64,000 nt of DNA, taken from NCBI GenBank assembly GCA_013397075.1, contig VWZS01002233.1, forward strand, positions 497,000 to 560,999. Direction: 5' to 3'. Both the position numbers and the translations under genes were made by a program. This DNA is from Rhabdornis inornatus (Eukaryota; Chordata; Aves; Passeriformes; Rhabdornithidae). The notes under the pieces are model-generated. The model searched no databases. It saw only the letters and a list, made by a program, of their open reading frames with translations, and was not told the DNA's origin. This document shows, in pieces, positions 49,001-55,782 of the stretch (position 1 is its first letter; every line of letters begins with the position of its first letter).

Positions 49001-51090
49001 ATTTTTCAATTTAGCTGACTGGATTGATTGTATATGTGACACATTATTATGTTGGATTTTGTATTTTTAAAGTTTAGCATTACTTATTTTATTACTCAGT
49101 TTTTGGGTTTTTTTCCTCAAGGCTGAAGACGAATTTGTGTACTGGCCAAACAAAGATGAGCCTATAAACTGTGAGAGTTTCAAAGTCACTATGATTGCTG
49201 AAGAGCACAAGTGTCTGTCTAATGAGGAGAAGCTCATAATACAAGACTTCATTTTAGAAGCTACACAGGTAACACTGCCATAAACATATAACTCAGGACT
49301 TAATTTTTTAAAGGTAATGCCCACATTTTGTTACATTTTTTGATGGTAAATGACTGATAAAAAGTCCATACCCTAGAAACATACTTGGAGGGAGTATTGT
49401 CTATAAGGTAATATGATCACACGCGGAATAGGGTAGTCCAGCCTCCACAGCAGTGGGGTTCTGCATTTGGAGGCTGGAGCTGGAAAAGGTGAAGGAAAAG
49501 AATAAAGAAAGTCAATCTTTTACAAAATAGATTTATGGGATTTTTGTTTGTTTTGTTTTGTTTGGTTTTTTTTAATTATTTAGGATGACTATGTACTTGA
49601 AGTGAGGCATTTTCAGTGTCCAAAATGGCCAAATCCTGATAGTCCCATTAGTAAAACTTTTGAACTGATCAGCATCATCAAAGAGGAAGCTTCCAACCGT
49701 GATGGGCCCATGATAGTACATGATGAGTAAGAACTGCACTTTTCTGTTTGTTTTGATGTTTTTCTGTAAAACCATCCTTTCATTGGGTGAAAACTGCTGA
49801 AATAAGGCACAAAGTCTGCACTTAACAGTAGTGGTGATGTTTCTGTTCCAGCTGCATCAACAAGAGAAACATTTTTATTTTATCATACTTCATTTCAGTT
49901 TTATCATTTTGATACTCTAGATGGTTATCAGGTGGGTCACTGGAAGGGAAGTCAGATAAGACTTGATTGCCTTTTACTGAAAGAATTAACTGTCTAAATG
50001 AGGCACCATACCCTTCTCCAGCTGTTCAATAATGAAAAAAAATAACAAAATGTTGAAACACTGAAGGACCCAAAGCCTTCAGCATTTGGTTAGTAGAGTG
50101 TTGTAGAGAAATAACTCTAAGAAGGTGCTGTCGAAGTTTTTTTAAGCAGTGCTGGGCAGAACTATTTCAGATATTGTAAATATCACATGACAGAAATTCC
50201 TCTTACCAGTGTTCCCCAGAATTTGTATTTTCTCCAGCTATAAACCTGACCCAGTTTCTACAGTTTTGAGGGTTTTTTTGTTGTTTTTTATTGTTTTGTT
50301 TTACTTTAAAAAGGCATGGAGGGGTGACAGCAGGCACTTTCTGTGCATTAACAACTCTGATGCATCAACTGGAAAATGAGAATTCAGTGGATGTTTACCA
50401 TGTAGCAAAGATGATAAATCTGATGAGGCCTGGAATCTTTACAGACATTGTAAGTAATAAGTAAAATGTGCGCTTTTTTCCCCTATGTATGACATTATTA
50501 GCATGCTTAGATCTTAGGGCAACATCACTGAACTATTTGCATCTTAGTTTCTGCACGAATTAATCAAAACTCTTCCAGAGATGTTGTAGAAAAAGAAATC
50601 TTCCTGAATTCAGATGACAAAAAAAATAAGAAAAAAGCCAACAGACAAACTCTGATCCTGTCCTCAAATTTGCAATTGACTTTAACAAGGATCAGATTCA
50701 GCATATAATAATTCTTTTAAAATACAGTTTTCTCCCCTAACTTTACTGTGTTCCCTAATGTTGTGCTTTACATTGTGTACAGGGGGAGCCATTAGTGAGA
50801 AAATAATAAAGCTGCTGAGTAACACAATAAATACTGGAGCACAGTACATTTACAGACTTACACATCAGCCGTTAATTAATTTTGAGCAACAGTGTCACAA
50901 GATAACTATTTCTGCCAACACCCTGAGTGTATCCTCTTTTCTTCTCCAGGAACAGTACCAGTTTCTGTACAAAGCTATTCTCAGCCTTGTCAGCACAAGA
51001 CAAGAAGAAAACCCTTCAGCATCTATGGACAGTAATGGCTCGGCTTTACCTGATGGAAATGCAGCTGAAAGTTTAGAATCCTTAGTCTAA
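901..51090 (+). CDS. PTPRZ1: PTPRZ1 (receptor-type tyrosine phosphatase zeta / phosphacan), 3' part of gene, 24 coding exons, 5' end outside window
   Basis: Single-pass receptor tyrosine phosphatase of glia and neural progenitors. Its extracellular part is a chondroitin sulfate proteoglycan that binds pleiotrophin, midkine and contactins (family knowledge). Visible in order: C-terminal half of the carbonic-anhydrase-like domain, FN3 domain, about 1190 residues of Ser/Thr-rich stalk, transmembrane helix, D1 phosphatase domain with [11 protein letters not shown]2 domain with Asp in place of the catalytic Cys, and a C-terminus ending ESLESLV. All exons have AG/GT borders and compatible phases, giving 2109 residues in the window, about the length expected from the human protein. 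Signal peptide, first CA exons and promoter lie left of position 1. No frameshift or internal stop was seen. Confidence 0.97.
1620..1770 (+). CDS. PTPRZ1: PTPRZ1 exon 8: end of carbonic-anhydrase-like domain
   Basis: Starts after ATCTTCTAG, in phase 0, with [20 protein letters not shown] and runs through [10 protein letters not shown] to QEEIHEA. The donor is GCAG/GTACTT, leaving one base of a Val codon. This is the C-terminal strand and helix of the CA-like fold plus the linker to the FN3 domain. It matches the mammalian protein almost residue for residue. Confidence 0.96.
2997..3059. repeat. Imperfect 21-bp tandem triplication
   Basis: Three consecutive 21-bp units: AAAGTAATTTCAGGAATTCTC, the same with one change, then a more diverged third unit ending GGGAATTTTC. 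Looks like local slippage duplication. Confidence 0.8.
3690..4585. mobile_element. Degenerate endogenous-retrovirus/LTR-derived block
   Basis: A GC-rich island in an AT-rich intron. Phrases such as GGAGGACCCACAGTGTAGCA, TGGACCCCACACTGGAGCAG and GCCAGCCAAGGTCAACCCAG resemble repeated motifs common in songbird LTR elements. The match is from memory of the style of these repeats, not an alignment. Several short frames are open on both strands but none is a recognisable retroviral protein. Confidence 0.45.
5639..5706. repeat. 34-bp perfect tandem duplication
   Basis: The unit beginning CCTTTAAAAGTTTTATAATA occurs twice back to back with no difference between copies, so it is recent or an assembly artefact. 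Confidence 0.9.
6024..6100. repeat. (GGAAT)n pentanucleotide array, about 15 copies
   Basis: 77 bp of uninterrupted GAATG units. The same pentamer builds human satellites II/III; here it is a short microsatellite inside an intron. Likely length-polymorphic. Confidence 0.97.
7262..7446 (+). CDS. PTPRZ1: PTPRZ1 exon 9: first half of fibronectin type III domain
   Basis: Acceptor TTTCTTCCAG and donor GACTTG/GTAACT. It encodes [20 protein letters not shown] followed by [11 protein letters not shown] and [20 protein letters not shown]. The [10 protein letters not shown] strand is the usual FN3 B-strand with its core Trp. The preceding intron is about 5.5 kb and holds the repeats listed separately. 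Confidence 0.96.
7447..8145 (+). other. PTPRZ1 intron 9, nothing recognised
   Basis: AT-rich sequence between two FN3 exons, ordinary intron with no repeat or RNA signature I can see. Confidence 0.8.
8146..8272 (+). CDS. PTPRZ1: PTPRZ1 exon 10: second half of fibronectin type III domain
   Basis: Acceptor TTCTTTTAG, start in phase 0 with [20 protein letters not shown], the FN3 L..L.P.T.Y.....A signature, then [18 protein letters not shown]. Donor TCAG/GTAAGT is near-perfect and leaves phase 1. Confidence 0.96.
9775..10060. other. GC-rich intronic block, possible old transposable element
   Basis: Composition shifts sharply upward in G+C relative to flanks. Short frames are open on both strands but none resembles a known protein. 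I cannot name the element. Confidence 0.25.
12658..12777. repeat. GTTT/GTTTTT simple repeat followed by a TA tract
   Basis: Runs of TTTG units (12658-12738) pass into ATATATATAT (12751-12777). This may be the degenerate tail of a retroelement, but no body is visible beside it. Confidence 0.85.
14616..14659 (+). CDS. PTPRZ1: PTPRZ1 exon 11: small 44-nt linker exon
   Basis: Acceptor TTGTTTTATAG, donor TATGAG/GTATAG. With the carried-over G it reads [15 protein letters not shown], aligning with the ELDLFPELIGTEE segment of the mammalian protein. It links the FN3 domain to the glycosaminoglycan stalk. It is too short to show as a free open frame, but both phases (1 in, 0 out) fit its neighbours. 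The donor is weaker than average, so skipping is possible; that would break the frame. Confidence 0.9.
15765..16000 (+). mobile_element. Possible ancient tRNA-derived SINE (MIR-like)
   Basis: TAGCCTGGTGGATAAAGC resembles a polymerase III A box, and AAGCTCGCAACTCCTG lies at the right distance for a worn B box. Downstream, ATCTTGGGCATGTTCTTTC and CTGTGCCCTGTTCAGTGTGG follow the order of the MIR core (CTTGGGCAAGTTACTT, CTGTGCCTCAGTTTCC). The match is by eye and diverged. MIR elements are rare and old in birds. Confidence 0.4.
16126..16180. repeat. CAAA-rich simple repeat
   Basis: Repeated CAAA/CAAAAAC units ending at the N at 16181; the ambiguous base is probably due to difficulty sequencing through this run. 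Confidence 0.85.
17227..20788 (+). CDS. PTPRZ1: PTPRZ1 exon 12: giant chondroitin-sulfate attachment exon (3562 nt)
   Basis: Starts after TTTTTTCAAAG with [10 protein letters not shown] and ends SEAG at GGCAG/GTTAGT, leaving one base. About 1187 residues, very rich in Ser, Thr, Pro and acidic residues: an extended mucin-like stalk. The middle and C-terminal parts keep conserved islands ([43 protein letters not shown]). An acidic run lies at about 20203-20244. A Ser-Gly glycosaminoglycan attachment motif, [14 protein letters not shown], lies at about 20578-20619. Many N-x-S/T sites are present. In mammals this exon is fully used in the long receptor and phosphacan and mostly removed in the short receptor. 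Confidence 0.97.
18175..18176 (+). promoter_or_regulatory. PTPRZ1: Internal 5' splice site in PTPRZ1 exon 12 (short-receptor donor)
   Basis: AATG/GTGAGA falls inside the VYNGE codons in phase 1, exactly the phase needed to join exon 13. Its use would remove 2613 nt (871 codons) in frame. My residue count places it at about human position 754/755, where the known short receptor isoform loses about 860 residues. The site is visible in the sequence; its use in this species is inferred. Confidence 0.75.
20789..20880 (+). other. PTPRZ1: Read-through end of exon 12: candidate 3' end of the secreted phosphacan transcript
   Basis: If the exon 12 donor is not used, translation adds Gly and stops at TAG 20791-20793. 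An AATAAA lies at 20875-20880, 82 nt past the stop. Secreted phosphacan is known to be the extracellular part ending after this exon. That this particular hexamer is the one used is inference; the real 3' UTR may be longer. Confidence 0.55.
20881..24368 (+). other. PTPRZ1 intron 12, nothing recognised
   Basis: AT-rich 3.5-kb intron between the chondroitin-sulfate exon and the transmembrane exon. Apart from the candidate secreted-form poly(A) signal at its 5' end, I see no RNA gene, repeat family or extra exon with matching phase. Confidence 0.7.
24369..24513 (+). CDS. PTPRZ1: PTPRZ1 exon 13: transmembrane segment
   Basis: Acceptor TCTGACTGCAG, donor TGGAG/GTAAGT. It encodes [20 protein letters not shown] and then, from about 24437 to 24511, a hydrophobic helix of about 25 residues beginning [12 protein letters not shown] and ending LIYW. 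The Arg-Lys stop-transfer follows in the next exon. The membrane-proximal ectodomain here is the region where shedding of the receptor has been mapped in mammals. Confidence 0.97.
24514..31428 (+). other. PTPRZ1 intron 13 (6.9 kb), no gene; possible conserved noncoding DNA
   Basis: Largest intron in the window, with almost no recognisable repeats. Part of it, around 29000-29500, is dense in TAATTA/ATTA motifs and has mixed, non-repetitive sequence of the type seen in conserved enhancers. That is only an impression; conservation cannot be seen from one genome. Confidence 0.4.
31429..31520 (+). CDS. PTPRZ1: PTPRZ1 exon 14: cytoplasmic juxtamembrane region
   Basis: Acceptor TTCCTCTCTAG, donor CTCAG/GTATTT. 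The split Arg is completed, then [20 protein letters not shown] and PPAQIFPVS. It lies 6.9 kb downstream of the transmembrane exon, the longest intron in the window. Confidence 0.95.
31521..34787 (+). other. PTPRZ1 intron 14, nothing recognised
   Basis: AT-rich intron. A 139-codon minus-strand frame at 32611-33030 has no recognisable domain and AT-driven composition; I treat it as chance. Confidence 0.7.
34788..34873 (+). CDS. PTPRZ1: PTPRZ1 exon 15: juxtamembrane region
   Basis: Acceptor CCCACCCCTAAG, donor TTTGAG/GTATGG. It reads [20 protein letters not shown] then SNGFSEEFE. Too short for a clear free open frame, but flanking phases (1 in, 0 out) and near identity to the mammalian sequence fix it. 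It encodes the start of the helical wedge before D1. Confidence 0.94.
34874..37055 (+). other. PTPRZ1 intron 15, upstream of the microexon
   Basis: AT-rich, one N at 36357. The 35 nt before the microexon are pyrimidine-rich (TTTTTTTACTTTTTTTGC), as expected for a short exon that depends on flanking splicing enhancers. Confidence 0.7.
37056..37076 (+). CDS. PTPRZ1: PTPRZ1 microexon 16 (21 nt, seven residues)
   Basis: ATTCCCTCATTAG precedes 21 nt encoding TLKEFYQ, followed by CAG/GTAAGG. Phase 0 on both sides, so it can be used or skipped without breaking the frame. It adds seven residues between EEFE and EIQSC in the juxtamembrane wedge. A seven-residue alternatively spliced insert at this point is known in mammalian PTPRZ1 (from memory, the same peptide). 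Usage in this species is not visible from DNA. Confidence 0.88.
37239..37335 (+). CDS. PTPRZ1: PTPRZ1 exon 17: start of D1 phosphatase domain
   Basis: Acceptor CTTTTTTTTCAG, donor GCTT/GTAAGT. It encodes [20 protein letters not shown] then [12 protein letters not shown], the KNRY.NI..YD motif that opens classical PTP domains. Phase 0 in, phase 1 out (split Tyr). Confidence 0.96.
37336..38768 (+). other. PTPRZ1 intron 17, nothing recognised
   Basis: Ordinary intron between the first two D1 exons. No repeat or RNA seen. Confidence 0.75.
38769..38851 (+). CDS. PTPRZ1: PTPRZ1 exon 18: D1 phosphatase domain
   Basis: Acceptor GTTTTACTGCAG, donor GTCGAT/GTAAGT. It reads [20 protein letters not shown] and then YINANYVD, the D.INANY.DG substrate-side motif of classical PTPs. 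Phase 1 in, 0 out. Confidence 0.96.
38939..38984. repeat. Short tandem repeat of an AAATTCTAAGTT-type unit
   Basis: TTCTAAGTTAAAA recurs two to three times with small changes just downstream of exon 18. Simple slippage repeat. Confidence 0.75.
39559..39693 (+). CDS. PTPRZ1: PTPRZ1 exon 19: D1 phosphatase domain
   Basis: Acceptor TTTCAATTTAG, donor [32 protein letters not shown] and [20 protein letters not shown]: the Y.A.QGP and FW.M.WE core strands of PTP domains. 135 nt, phase 0 both sides. Confidence 0.97.
39694..40981 (+). other. PTPRZ1 intron 19, nothing recognised
   Basis: 1.3-kb intron, AT-rich, no repeat family recognised. Confidence 0.7.
40982..41116 (+). CDS. PTPRZ1: PTPRZ1 exon 20: D1 phosphatase domain
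   Basis: Acceptor TTTCTAACAG, donor [32 protein letters not shown], then [14 protein letters not shown]: the K..QYWP motif and following beta strands of D1. 135 nt, phase 0 both sides. The donor GTTTGT departs from consensus, but the protein join to GSQKGR is unambiguous. Confidence 0.95.
41117..42099 (+). other. PTPRZ1 intron 20, nothing recognised
   Basis: The final 240 nt are open in frame with exon 21 (from an ATG at 41860), but they lack any PTP-like sequence and precede a good acceptor, so the openness is chance. Confidence 0.75.
42100..42263 (+). CDS. PTPRZ1: PTPRZ1 exon 21: D1 WPD loop and catalytic cysteine
   Basis: Acceptor TTGTTGTTGCAG, donor [31 protein letters not shown] with the WPDMGVPEY loop carrying the general-acid Asp, ending in VVVHC. 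The nucleophile Cys codon is 42259-42261. The signature [10 protein letters not shown] is interrupted by the intron within the Ser codon. Confidence 0.97.
42264..44574 (+). other. PTPRZ1 intron 21, splits the catalytic signature
   Basis: 2.3-kb intron within the Ser codon after the nucleophile Cys. A pyrimidine tract (42503-42540) is the only simple repeat seen. Confidence 0.75.
44575..44710 (+). CDS. PTPRZ1: PTPRZ1 exon 22: D1 P-loop arginine
   Basis: Acceptor TTGTTTTATAG, donor ACTGAG/GTAAGA. It completes Ser and continues [20 protein letters not shown], then [14 protein letters not shown]. It supplies the phosphate-binding Arg of the P-loop and the start of the Q-loop (QTEEQY, completed in the next exon). 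Confidence 0.97.
44711..45669 (+). other. PTPRZ1 intron 22
   Basis: Contains a small TA/TG microsatellite at about 45441-45470. Nothing else seen. Confidence 0.7.
45670..45816 (+). CDS. PTPRZ1: PTPRZ1 exon 23: end of D1, linker to D2
   Basis: Acceptor GTGTTTTCCTAG, donor [32 protein letters not shown] then the [20 protein letters not shown] linker. 147 nt, phase 0 both sides. The Q-loop Gln lies in EEQY. Confidence 0.96.
45817..46441 (+). other. PTPRZ1 intron 23, nothing recognised
   Basis: Short AT-rich intron, no repeat or RNA seen. Confidence 0.75.
46442..46535 (+). CDS. PTPRZ1: PTPRZ1 exon 24: D1-D2 linker and start of D2
   Basis: Acceptor TTCATTGTTTCAG, donor [30 protein letters not shown] then [11 protein letters not shown], the D2 counterpart of the KNR....I.P motif. 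Phase 0 in, 1 out. Confidence 0.96.
46784..46857 (+). CDS. PTPRZ1: PTPRZ1 exon 25: D2 domain
   Basis: Acceptor CTTTTTTTACAG, donor [31 protein letters not shown] then ASYIM, the D2 version of the D.INA.Y motif. Phase 1 in, 0 out. Confidence 0.96.
46858..47842 (+). other. PTPRZ1 intron 25, nothing recognised
   Basis: Ordinary intron, ends in a T-rich acceptor tract. Confidence 0.75.
47843..47971 (+). CDS. PTPRZ1: PTPRZ1 exon 26: D2 domain
   Basis: Acceptor TTTTTTTTGCAG, donor [32 protein letters not shown] then [20 protein letters not shown]. It retains the D2 fold core. 129 nt, phase 0 both sides. Confidence 0.97.
47972..49121 (+). other. PTPRZ1 intron 26 with a GC-rich insert
   Basis: 1.15-kb intron whose middle (about 48315-48660) is unusually G+C rich and open in several frames on both strands. 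See the separate entry for the insert. Confidence 0.75.
48315..48660. mobile_element. GC-rich intronic insert, probable unclassified repeat
   Basis: About 345 bp of CAG/CTG- and GGCA-rich sequence inside an AT-rich intron. It is open in at least two plus and three minus frames, which is typical of GC-rich noncoding DNA rather than a gene. No domain recognised and no clear target-site duplication found. Confidence 0.3.
49122..49268 (+). CDS. PTPRZ1: PTPRZ1 exon 27: D2 domain
   Basis: Acceptor TTTTTTCCTCAAG, donor [32 protein letters not shown], then [20 protein letters not shown]. 147 nt, phase 0 both sides. Confidence 0.96.
49584..49726 (+). CDS. PTPRZ1: PTPRZ1 exon 28: D2 domain, degenerate WPD loop and pseudo-active site
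   Basis: Acceptor TTAATTATTTAG, donor [31 protein letters not shown] has WPN where an active enzyme has WPD. The exon ends PMIVHDE, so the catalytic Cys position is Asp (VHD instead of VHC). Known feature of PTPRZ and PTPRG D2 domains, not damage. Confidence 0.97.
50314..50449 (+). CDS. PTPRZ1: PTPRZ1 exon 29: D2 domain
   Basis: Acceptor ACTTTAAAAAG, donor GACATT/GTAAGT. It completes Glu, then [20 protein letters not shown] and [20 protein letters not shown]. The P-loop Arg of D1 is replaced here (GGVTAGT), consistent with an inactive D2. Confidence 0.96.
50950..51090 (+). CDS. PTPRZ1: PTPRZ1 exon 30: terminal coding exon
   Basis: Acceptor [31 protein letters not shown] closes the D2 helix; the tail ends [15 protein letters not shown] with stop TAA 51088-51090. 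The Ser-Leu-Val C-terminus is a class I PDZ ligand; the mammalian receptor binds PSD-95 family proteins through it (family knowledge). Confidence 0.97.
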   Translation, partial: EQYQFLYKAILSLVSTRQEENPSASMDSNGSALPDGNAAESLESLV

Positions 51091-51985
51091 TTAGCACATC
51101 AAATCAAACATGCACATCACTGCATCATACCAATCACACCTGGAGTTTACCATTTTCAGTTTTATACTTAGGGTGGGGAAAATCAGTCCAATCAGTATAT
51201 ATATAATCAGACCCCAACCATTGCTCAAACCAAGTCATTTCTGTTATATACGACTTTACTGTGGAACTTTTATCATTAACAATGTGTGCCTTTTCTTGAA
51301 AGATTTCTTGTAATACATTGTTACATCTGGACTAACTTGATTGACTTTTAAAGTGTTTCTAATAATTGAATTGTGGTATGTTTTTTTCAGTATTAGTTTT
51401 TTTGATTTATCTGGCTTTACTTTTAACTTAAAATTACCATATTTATAGATTTTAGGGAATCCTCAATTACAAACATGTCATGGGTTTAGTATTTGATTTA
51501 TTTGCTGTATTTATAACAATTTACATTTCGTAGAAATGCAACTTCTAATATAGTAGAATGTAAATAAAATACTGTTCTACATAACATTCAACATTTTAAG
51601 ACTTCAGTTAGACATTTAGAATAGTAATCTGATACTTACTGTAAATACTGCTACTTCTGTAGTGATCCATGGACCAAATTTATATTTATAATTGTAGATT
51701 TTTATATTTTACTACGGAGTCAGTTTTCTAGTTCTGTGTAATTGCCTTGTTAAAATGATGTAGTCTGTATGTTTTTACTTTAACAAAGTCCTCTGATGTA
51801 TAATTGTGCATCTTAAGCAACCTACCTTCATATAACTGCATGTGATTTTAACTTTTTGTGGGAACTAGAAATCTTCTGTTTTGAAATGAAAACTTTTTAT
51901 GAGACTAACACTGTACTTGGCATTGTTAAATTGTTTTTACCCTGGTATTGCAAAAATAAATATAAATATTCCAGCCTGTGCTTAG
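51091..51985 (+). other. PTPRZ1: PTPRZ1 3' UTR (right end approximate)
   Basis: AT-rich stretch directly after the stop codon, with AATAAA hexamers at 51563-51568 and 51955-51960. The second is followed about 25 nt later by a GT/T-rich stretch, so I place the main cleavage near 51980. A further AATAAA at 52327-52332 could serve a longer form. Apart from these it holds no open frame of interest. Confidence 0.65.
51955..51960 (+). terminator. PTPRZ1: Candidate distal poly(A) signal of PTPRZ1
   Basis: Canonical AATAAA 865 nt past the stop, with a downstream T/GT-rich element. A proximal alternative is at 51563. Choice between them needs transcript ends. Confidence 0.5.
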
Positions 51986-54900
51986 TAGTCTTCCACATAA
52001 ACAGTGTCATGCAGAAGAGCTTTTACCTACAAGAACAAGGACTTAAGGCTGATCTGCAGACAGCTGCTCTTCCTAGGGAATCCACAAGTTCAGGAGACAT
52101 TTATAGAAAAATATGGTTTTTAATCTGTGTTCCTACCCATACTCTAGTGTCCCACATCTCCCAGTCTGGCTGCCCGCATGTTAATGGGCTGTCCCAGGTG
52201 TCCCAGTTGCGTTGGCTGGACCTCTCCCAAAGACATCTCTGTGCTGGCTTGGCTGCGGGTCATTCATTCAGCTGCTGAGCTCTTTGCTGCCTCCTTTGGC
52301 AAGGCAACAGCCAAACTTTGGGAAGCAATAAAAGCAAGCATGCTCTGCAAGAACAAAAGCAAAATGTTTCAAATTGGCCTCAATCATCTTCTGTAACCTT
52401 CAGAACTGATGAGAAAAGACACTGATTGTACTGAAGGTTGCAACACCGAGGGGCTGGAGGAGCCTGAAGAAGAGTAAAATCTTTGTTTAGAACTAGCATG
52501 GGCAGCAAGACCAACTATTTTCTCACTTTATACAGGATATACAGTTGCTACGTAGAAATACTGAGAGCAGAAATACTGTTCTGGAGTAGAATGCACAGAA
52601 AATAATGGTCCCTATCTGAGATGAATATTAAGCAGGGCAAAAGACAGGCCTGATGTGAGCTTGGAGATTTTAGTTGACTGATTCCTAGAGTAGGCATGTG
52701 TAAGAGAGCTCATTGTGTCAGCAGACAGATCTATACCCCCTCAGCAGAGTGGGGTTGAGGATAGGTGGAGCTGCAATGAGCATGAAGATCCTAGACAAGG
52801 AGACAGACTGGCACAGAATGTCAAAATAGCTAGCCGTGAGGGAGATATTTTCATGCTCTTACCCTCTTTCATTACAAGAAAAAAAATCATATAAACAAAG
52901 CAATGTATCAACAAATCACAGGAATTCTGTAAGGTTGGAAGGGACCACTGGAGGTCATTGAGACCATGTAACATAGGGGGGTTTATAAAACTGTGTTAAA
53001 ATATTAGTGTGCTTGAATTCTCTTTGACCTTTGACCACTTCTCTTTATAGCCACAGCAGTGCAATCCTACAGGTTTTAGAGTGGTTGAATCCATTTGACT
53101 CAGGACCCTGAAGGTTTCCCTTTCCCCATCCACCAGAGCTGCATGCAGGATGATTCCCCTGTCATCCCAATGGCCCTGTGCAGGTCAGCCAGGGAACATG
53201 CTGTGCACATGTTCCACAGAGAGACACATGCTTACACACACACAGGATGGTAGAAATAGGATTCATCATACAGAGAACAGGACTAAGACTCAAGGAGGCA
53301 GGACAGAAGGCCATGGTCAGACACAGGGCATGAATGGGTGAAGGTACACTTGCAAGCACCTTTTACCCCTCTTCTCTCCTTGTTCCTGTGCCTATTACTT
53401 CCCCGTTCCCCTTAGTGCCTCTGTTTCTCCAACCTTGTCTATATCTTTGCAGGTAAAAAAAGCTCTTACCTAATTACTTTCATGGGTCTTAGCTTTGCTA
53501 CCCCATACCCAAATGTGAAACCTCAAATGCTGCCGTTTAGATCATCTCAGCCACAATGGTGTTACCAAGTTCCCTGGTATTTCTTACCTCACAAGCTTTT
53601 CTTTCCAAAAGGTATACACCAGAGCTTGGCCTTCCCTCACATAACTTCCCCTGAACTGCCTGTGTAGCACCACCAAACTTTACGGCACACTTCCTAACTC
53701 CTGTCAGCTGCTCATTCTTGCTCTCTCCAGCAAGTTTCTCAGGATCTCTGCAGGTAGCCCAGCTTTGGGCAAGGGGTGCCGGCCACGTGCCTACAGATAC
53801 AAGTATTCATCTCTTTAGTTCAAAGCTATAATGTCATTATTAATGAACTATATTAGTTCATTAAATAATTCAGAGGGAACCTACTTTTCTGGGCTAAAAC
53901 ATCTTTATTCAGATTTGCTGTTGTTATTTTTTGGGTTTTTTTGGTTTTTTTTAATCCTGTGGTCCTTGCCATGGTTGCATATTTGGTAATGCTGAAGTCA
54001 GGAAGAACAGGACTAAGACAGGACTCCTAAGTGCAAGCAAACATGCAATGTATCCCTAGTGGAGTTAAATGCTTTTGAGGAATAGGATCTAGAACTATTT
54101 TAAATTGCAGAGTTTGGGGCTTGACAGGAGTTAAAAAGGTACAGGTGCATTGCACGAAATGATACATGTTTTTGTAAGAATTACATACAGACATTTTTCA
54201 CAGTGTTCAGGCAAAAAATTGGTGCATACAATGGTTGTGCTTTGAGAAAGGGATTATTTTCTTTTTCAGGTGGCCTGAGGGTTCCTTACTACTTCCTCTA
54301 AAGCACTCAGATTTGCTGACAGACTCCATTTGCACATCTAGGCTAACAAGCACAGCAGTATTATATACTTCCCCCTTTTTATTCAATAATTATAGAAAAA
54401 AATTTTGATATCCTAATCTCTAGAGGTGTACATACCAGAAAGGTTAATTGTGATTTTATGGCCAATTGCAAACCATATTCCATAACCTTACTAGCAGATA
54501 CTATACTTCTGCCGTTCACCACATTAGCATATTGTGCTACTTCTTCAGCCTTTTCTGGAAAACTGGCTTGTTGCCTTACGTATCAAATAGCAAGCATGAA
54601 GTTAACTGCTGCTAATGTATTTACAGTTTCATATAGTTGTATATATAAAGTCATTTTTAGGCCAATTAATTCTATTATGTTTTTTCAAGCATCTATGGAC
54701 CAAAAGCAAAAAAGGAGTCCTCCTTTCTAAAATCCCATCTTGATATAACTGTTCCTTTCAACCTAAATGTTTTGCAGACATTTTAAAATTGTAATCCAAG
54801 GAATCAGCTGTCATTCAAAGTTTCTTCCAGAGATGTTAGTAATCACATCCATCATCTTAGCATGCTGACAAGTTATTTAAAACGTAAGTGCTTAAGATAA

Positions 54901-55782
54901 TCTCTTTACTCACACATATTGGTTCTGATCTAGAAAAAAAATAAGAATCATAAAAAAAATCTTCTATAATCTTCAACTGTGGTGGATTATAGATTTTAAT
55001 AAATGCGTGTCAGTTCCTCCTCAGACAAAGGCCATATTTTAATTAATTTTTTCTTATAATCCAAGCTACAGACTCAGAAGACATATAGCCTGCCTTTTCA
55101 AACTGGGTCAAGTGTGGAGAAGATGTTATGTATCTCTGGCAAAAAGTAAGATATTAATAACATCAGGTTAAGCTTTTTTCTTTACAAAGCTGTAAGTCAT
55201 GTGTGACAGGGAAAATTTGATTAGTGGTCCTCCTAAGAAATCATAAAAGAGTTGAAAGTTTAAAAAGAAAAATCAGGTAATTTACTATCACCAACTCTTT
55301 AGTGATTGTGATGTGGAGATTTAATACCTATGGAAAAGCTTTACAAGAAAGAGCAATAAGTGGTGAACAGAAATCATATAAACTCATCACTATCAGTAAA
55401 ACAACAAATCAGCTAAAGACTTCAAAAAATCACTGGACTTCAAAAATCAGTTGACAAACCTTGTTACCAATGTTTTATCACAGTGCTTTATCTGGCTTTA
55501 CAGTTCTTTGCTATGTCCTAGGATAACATGAGTTAACTTCAGACAGGTTGAAATTCCCTGTGCAACATGCTTACTTCAAGATGAGTTTAGCAAAGTTAAA
55601 CTCCTTTCTGTCTCATTCTGAAGCATAAACAAAGCACAGCAGGGGAGGAGAGGGGGGTTGTGGGTTAAAAAACAAAGAAACAAAGGCCACTGCTACCCTA
55701 GGTCTGTGGAATCATAGGTTGCAGTCTTAGTTTTCACTACTTCCCTGCAGCAAGGCCCGTGTCTGACCATCCACTTCTCACA
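51986..55782. other. Intergenic region, PTPRZ1 side
   Basis: No gene recognised. It contains a CR1 scrap (52915-52970), T-rich and purine-rich simple stretches, and scattered short open frames without family resemblance. The first few hundred bases could belong to a longer PTPRZ1 3' UTR ending at the AATAAA at 52327. Confidence 0.6.
52915..52970 (-). mobile_element. CR1 LINE fragment
   Basis: ATCACAGGAATTCTGTAAGG followed by TTGGAAGGGACCACTGGAGG and TCATTGAGACCA matches the reverse complement of the CR1 3' end (AATCACAGAAT...GGTTGGAAGGGACC...). CR1 is the dominant LINE of birds. Only the 3' end is clear; how far the fragment extends rightward is uncertain. Confidence 0.75.

Larger units (their letters stand above)
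49269..50949 (+). other. PTPRZ1 introns 27-29 (three short introns around exons 28 and 29)
   Basis: Introns 49269-49583, 49727-50313 and 50450-50949. All are AT-rich; a TTTGT-rich tract precedes exon 28 and exon 29. Nothing else recognised. Confidence 0.75.
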
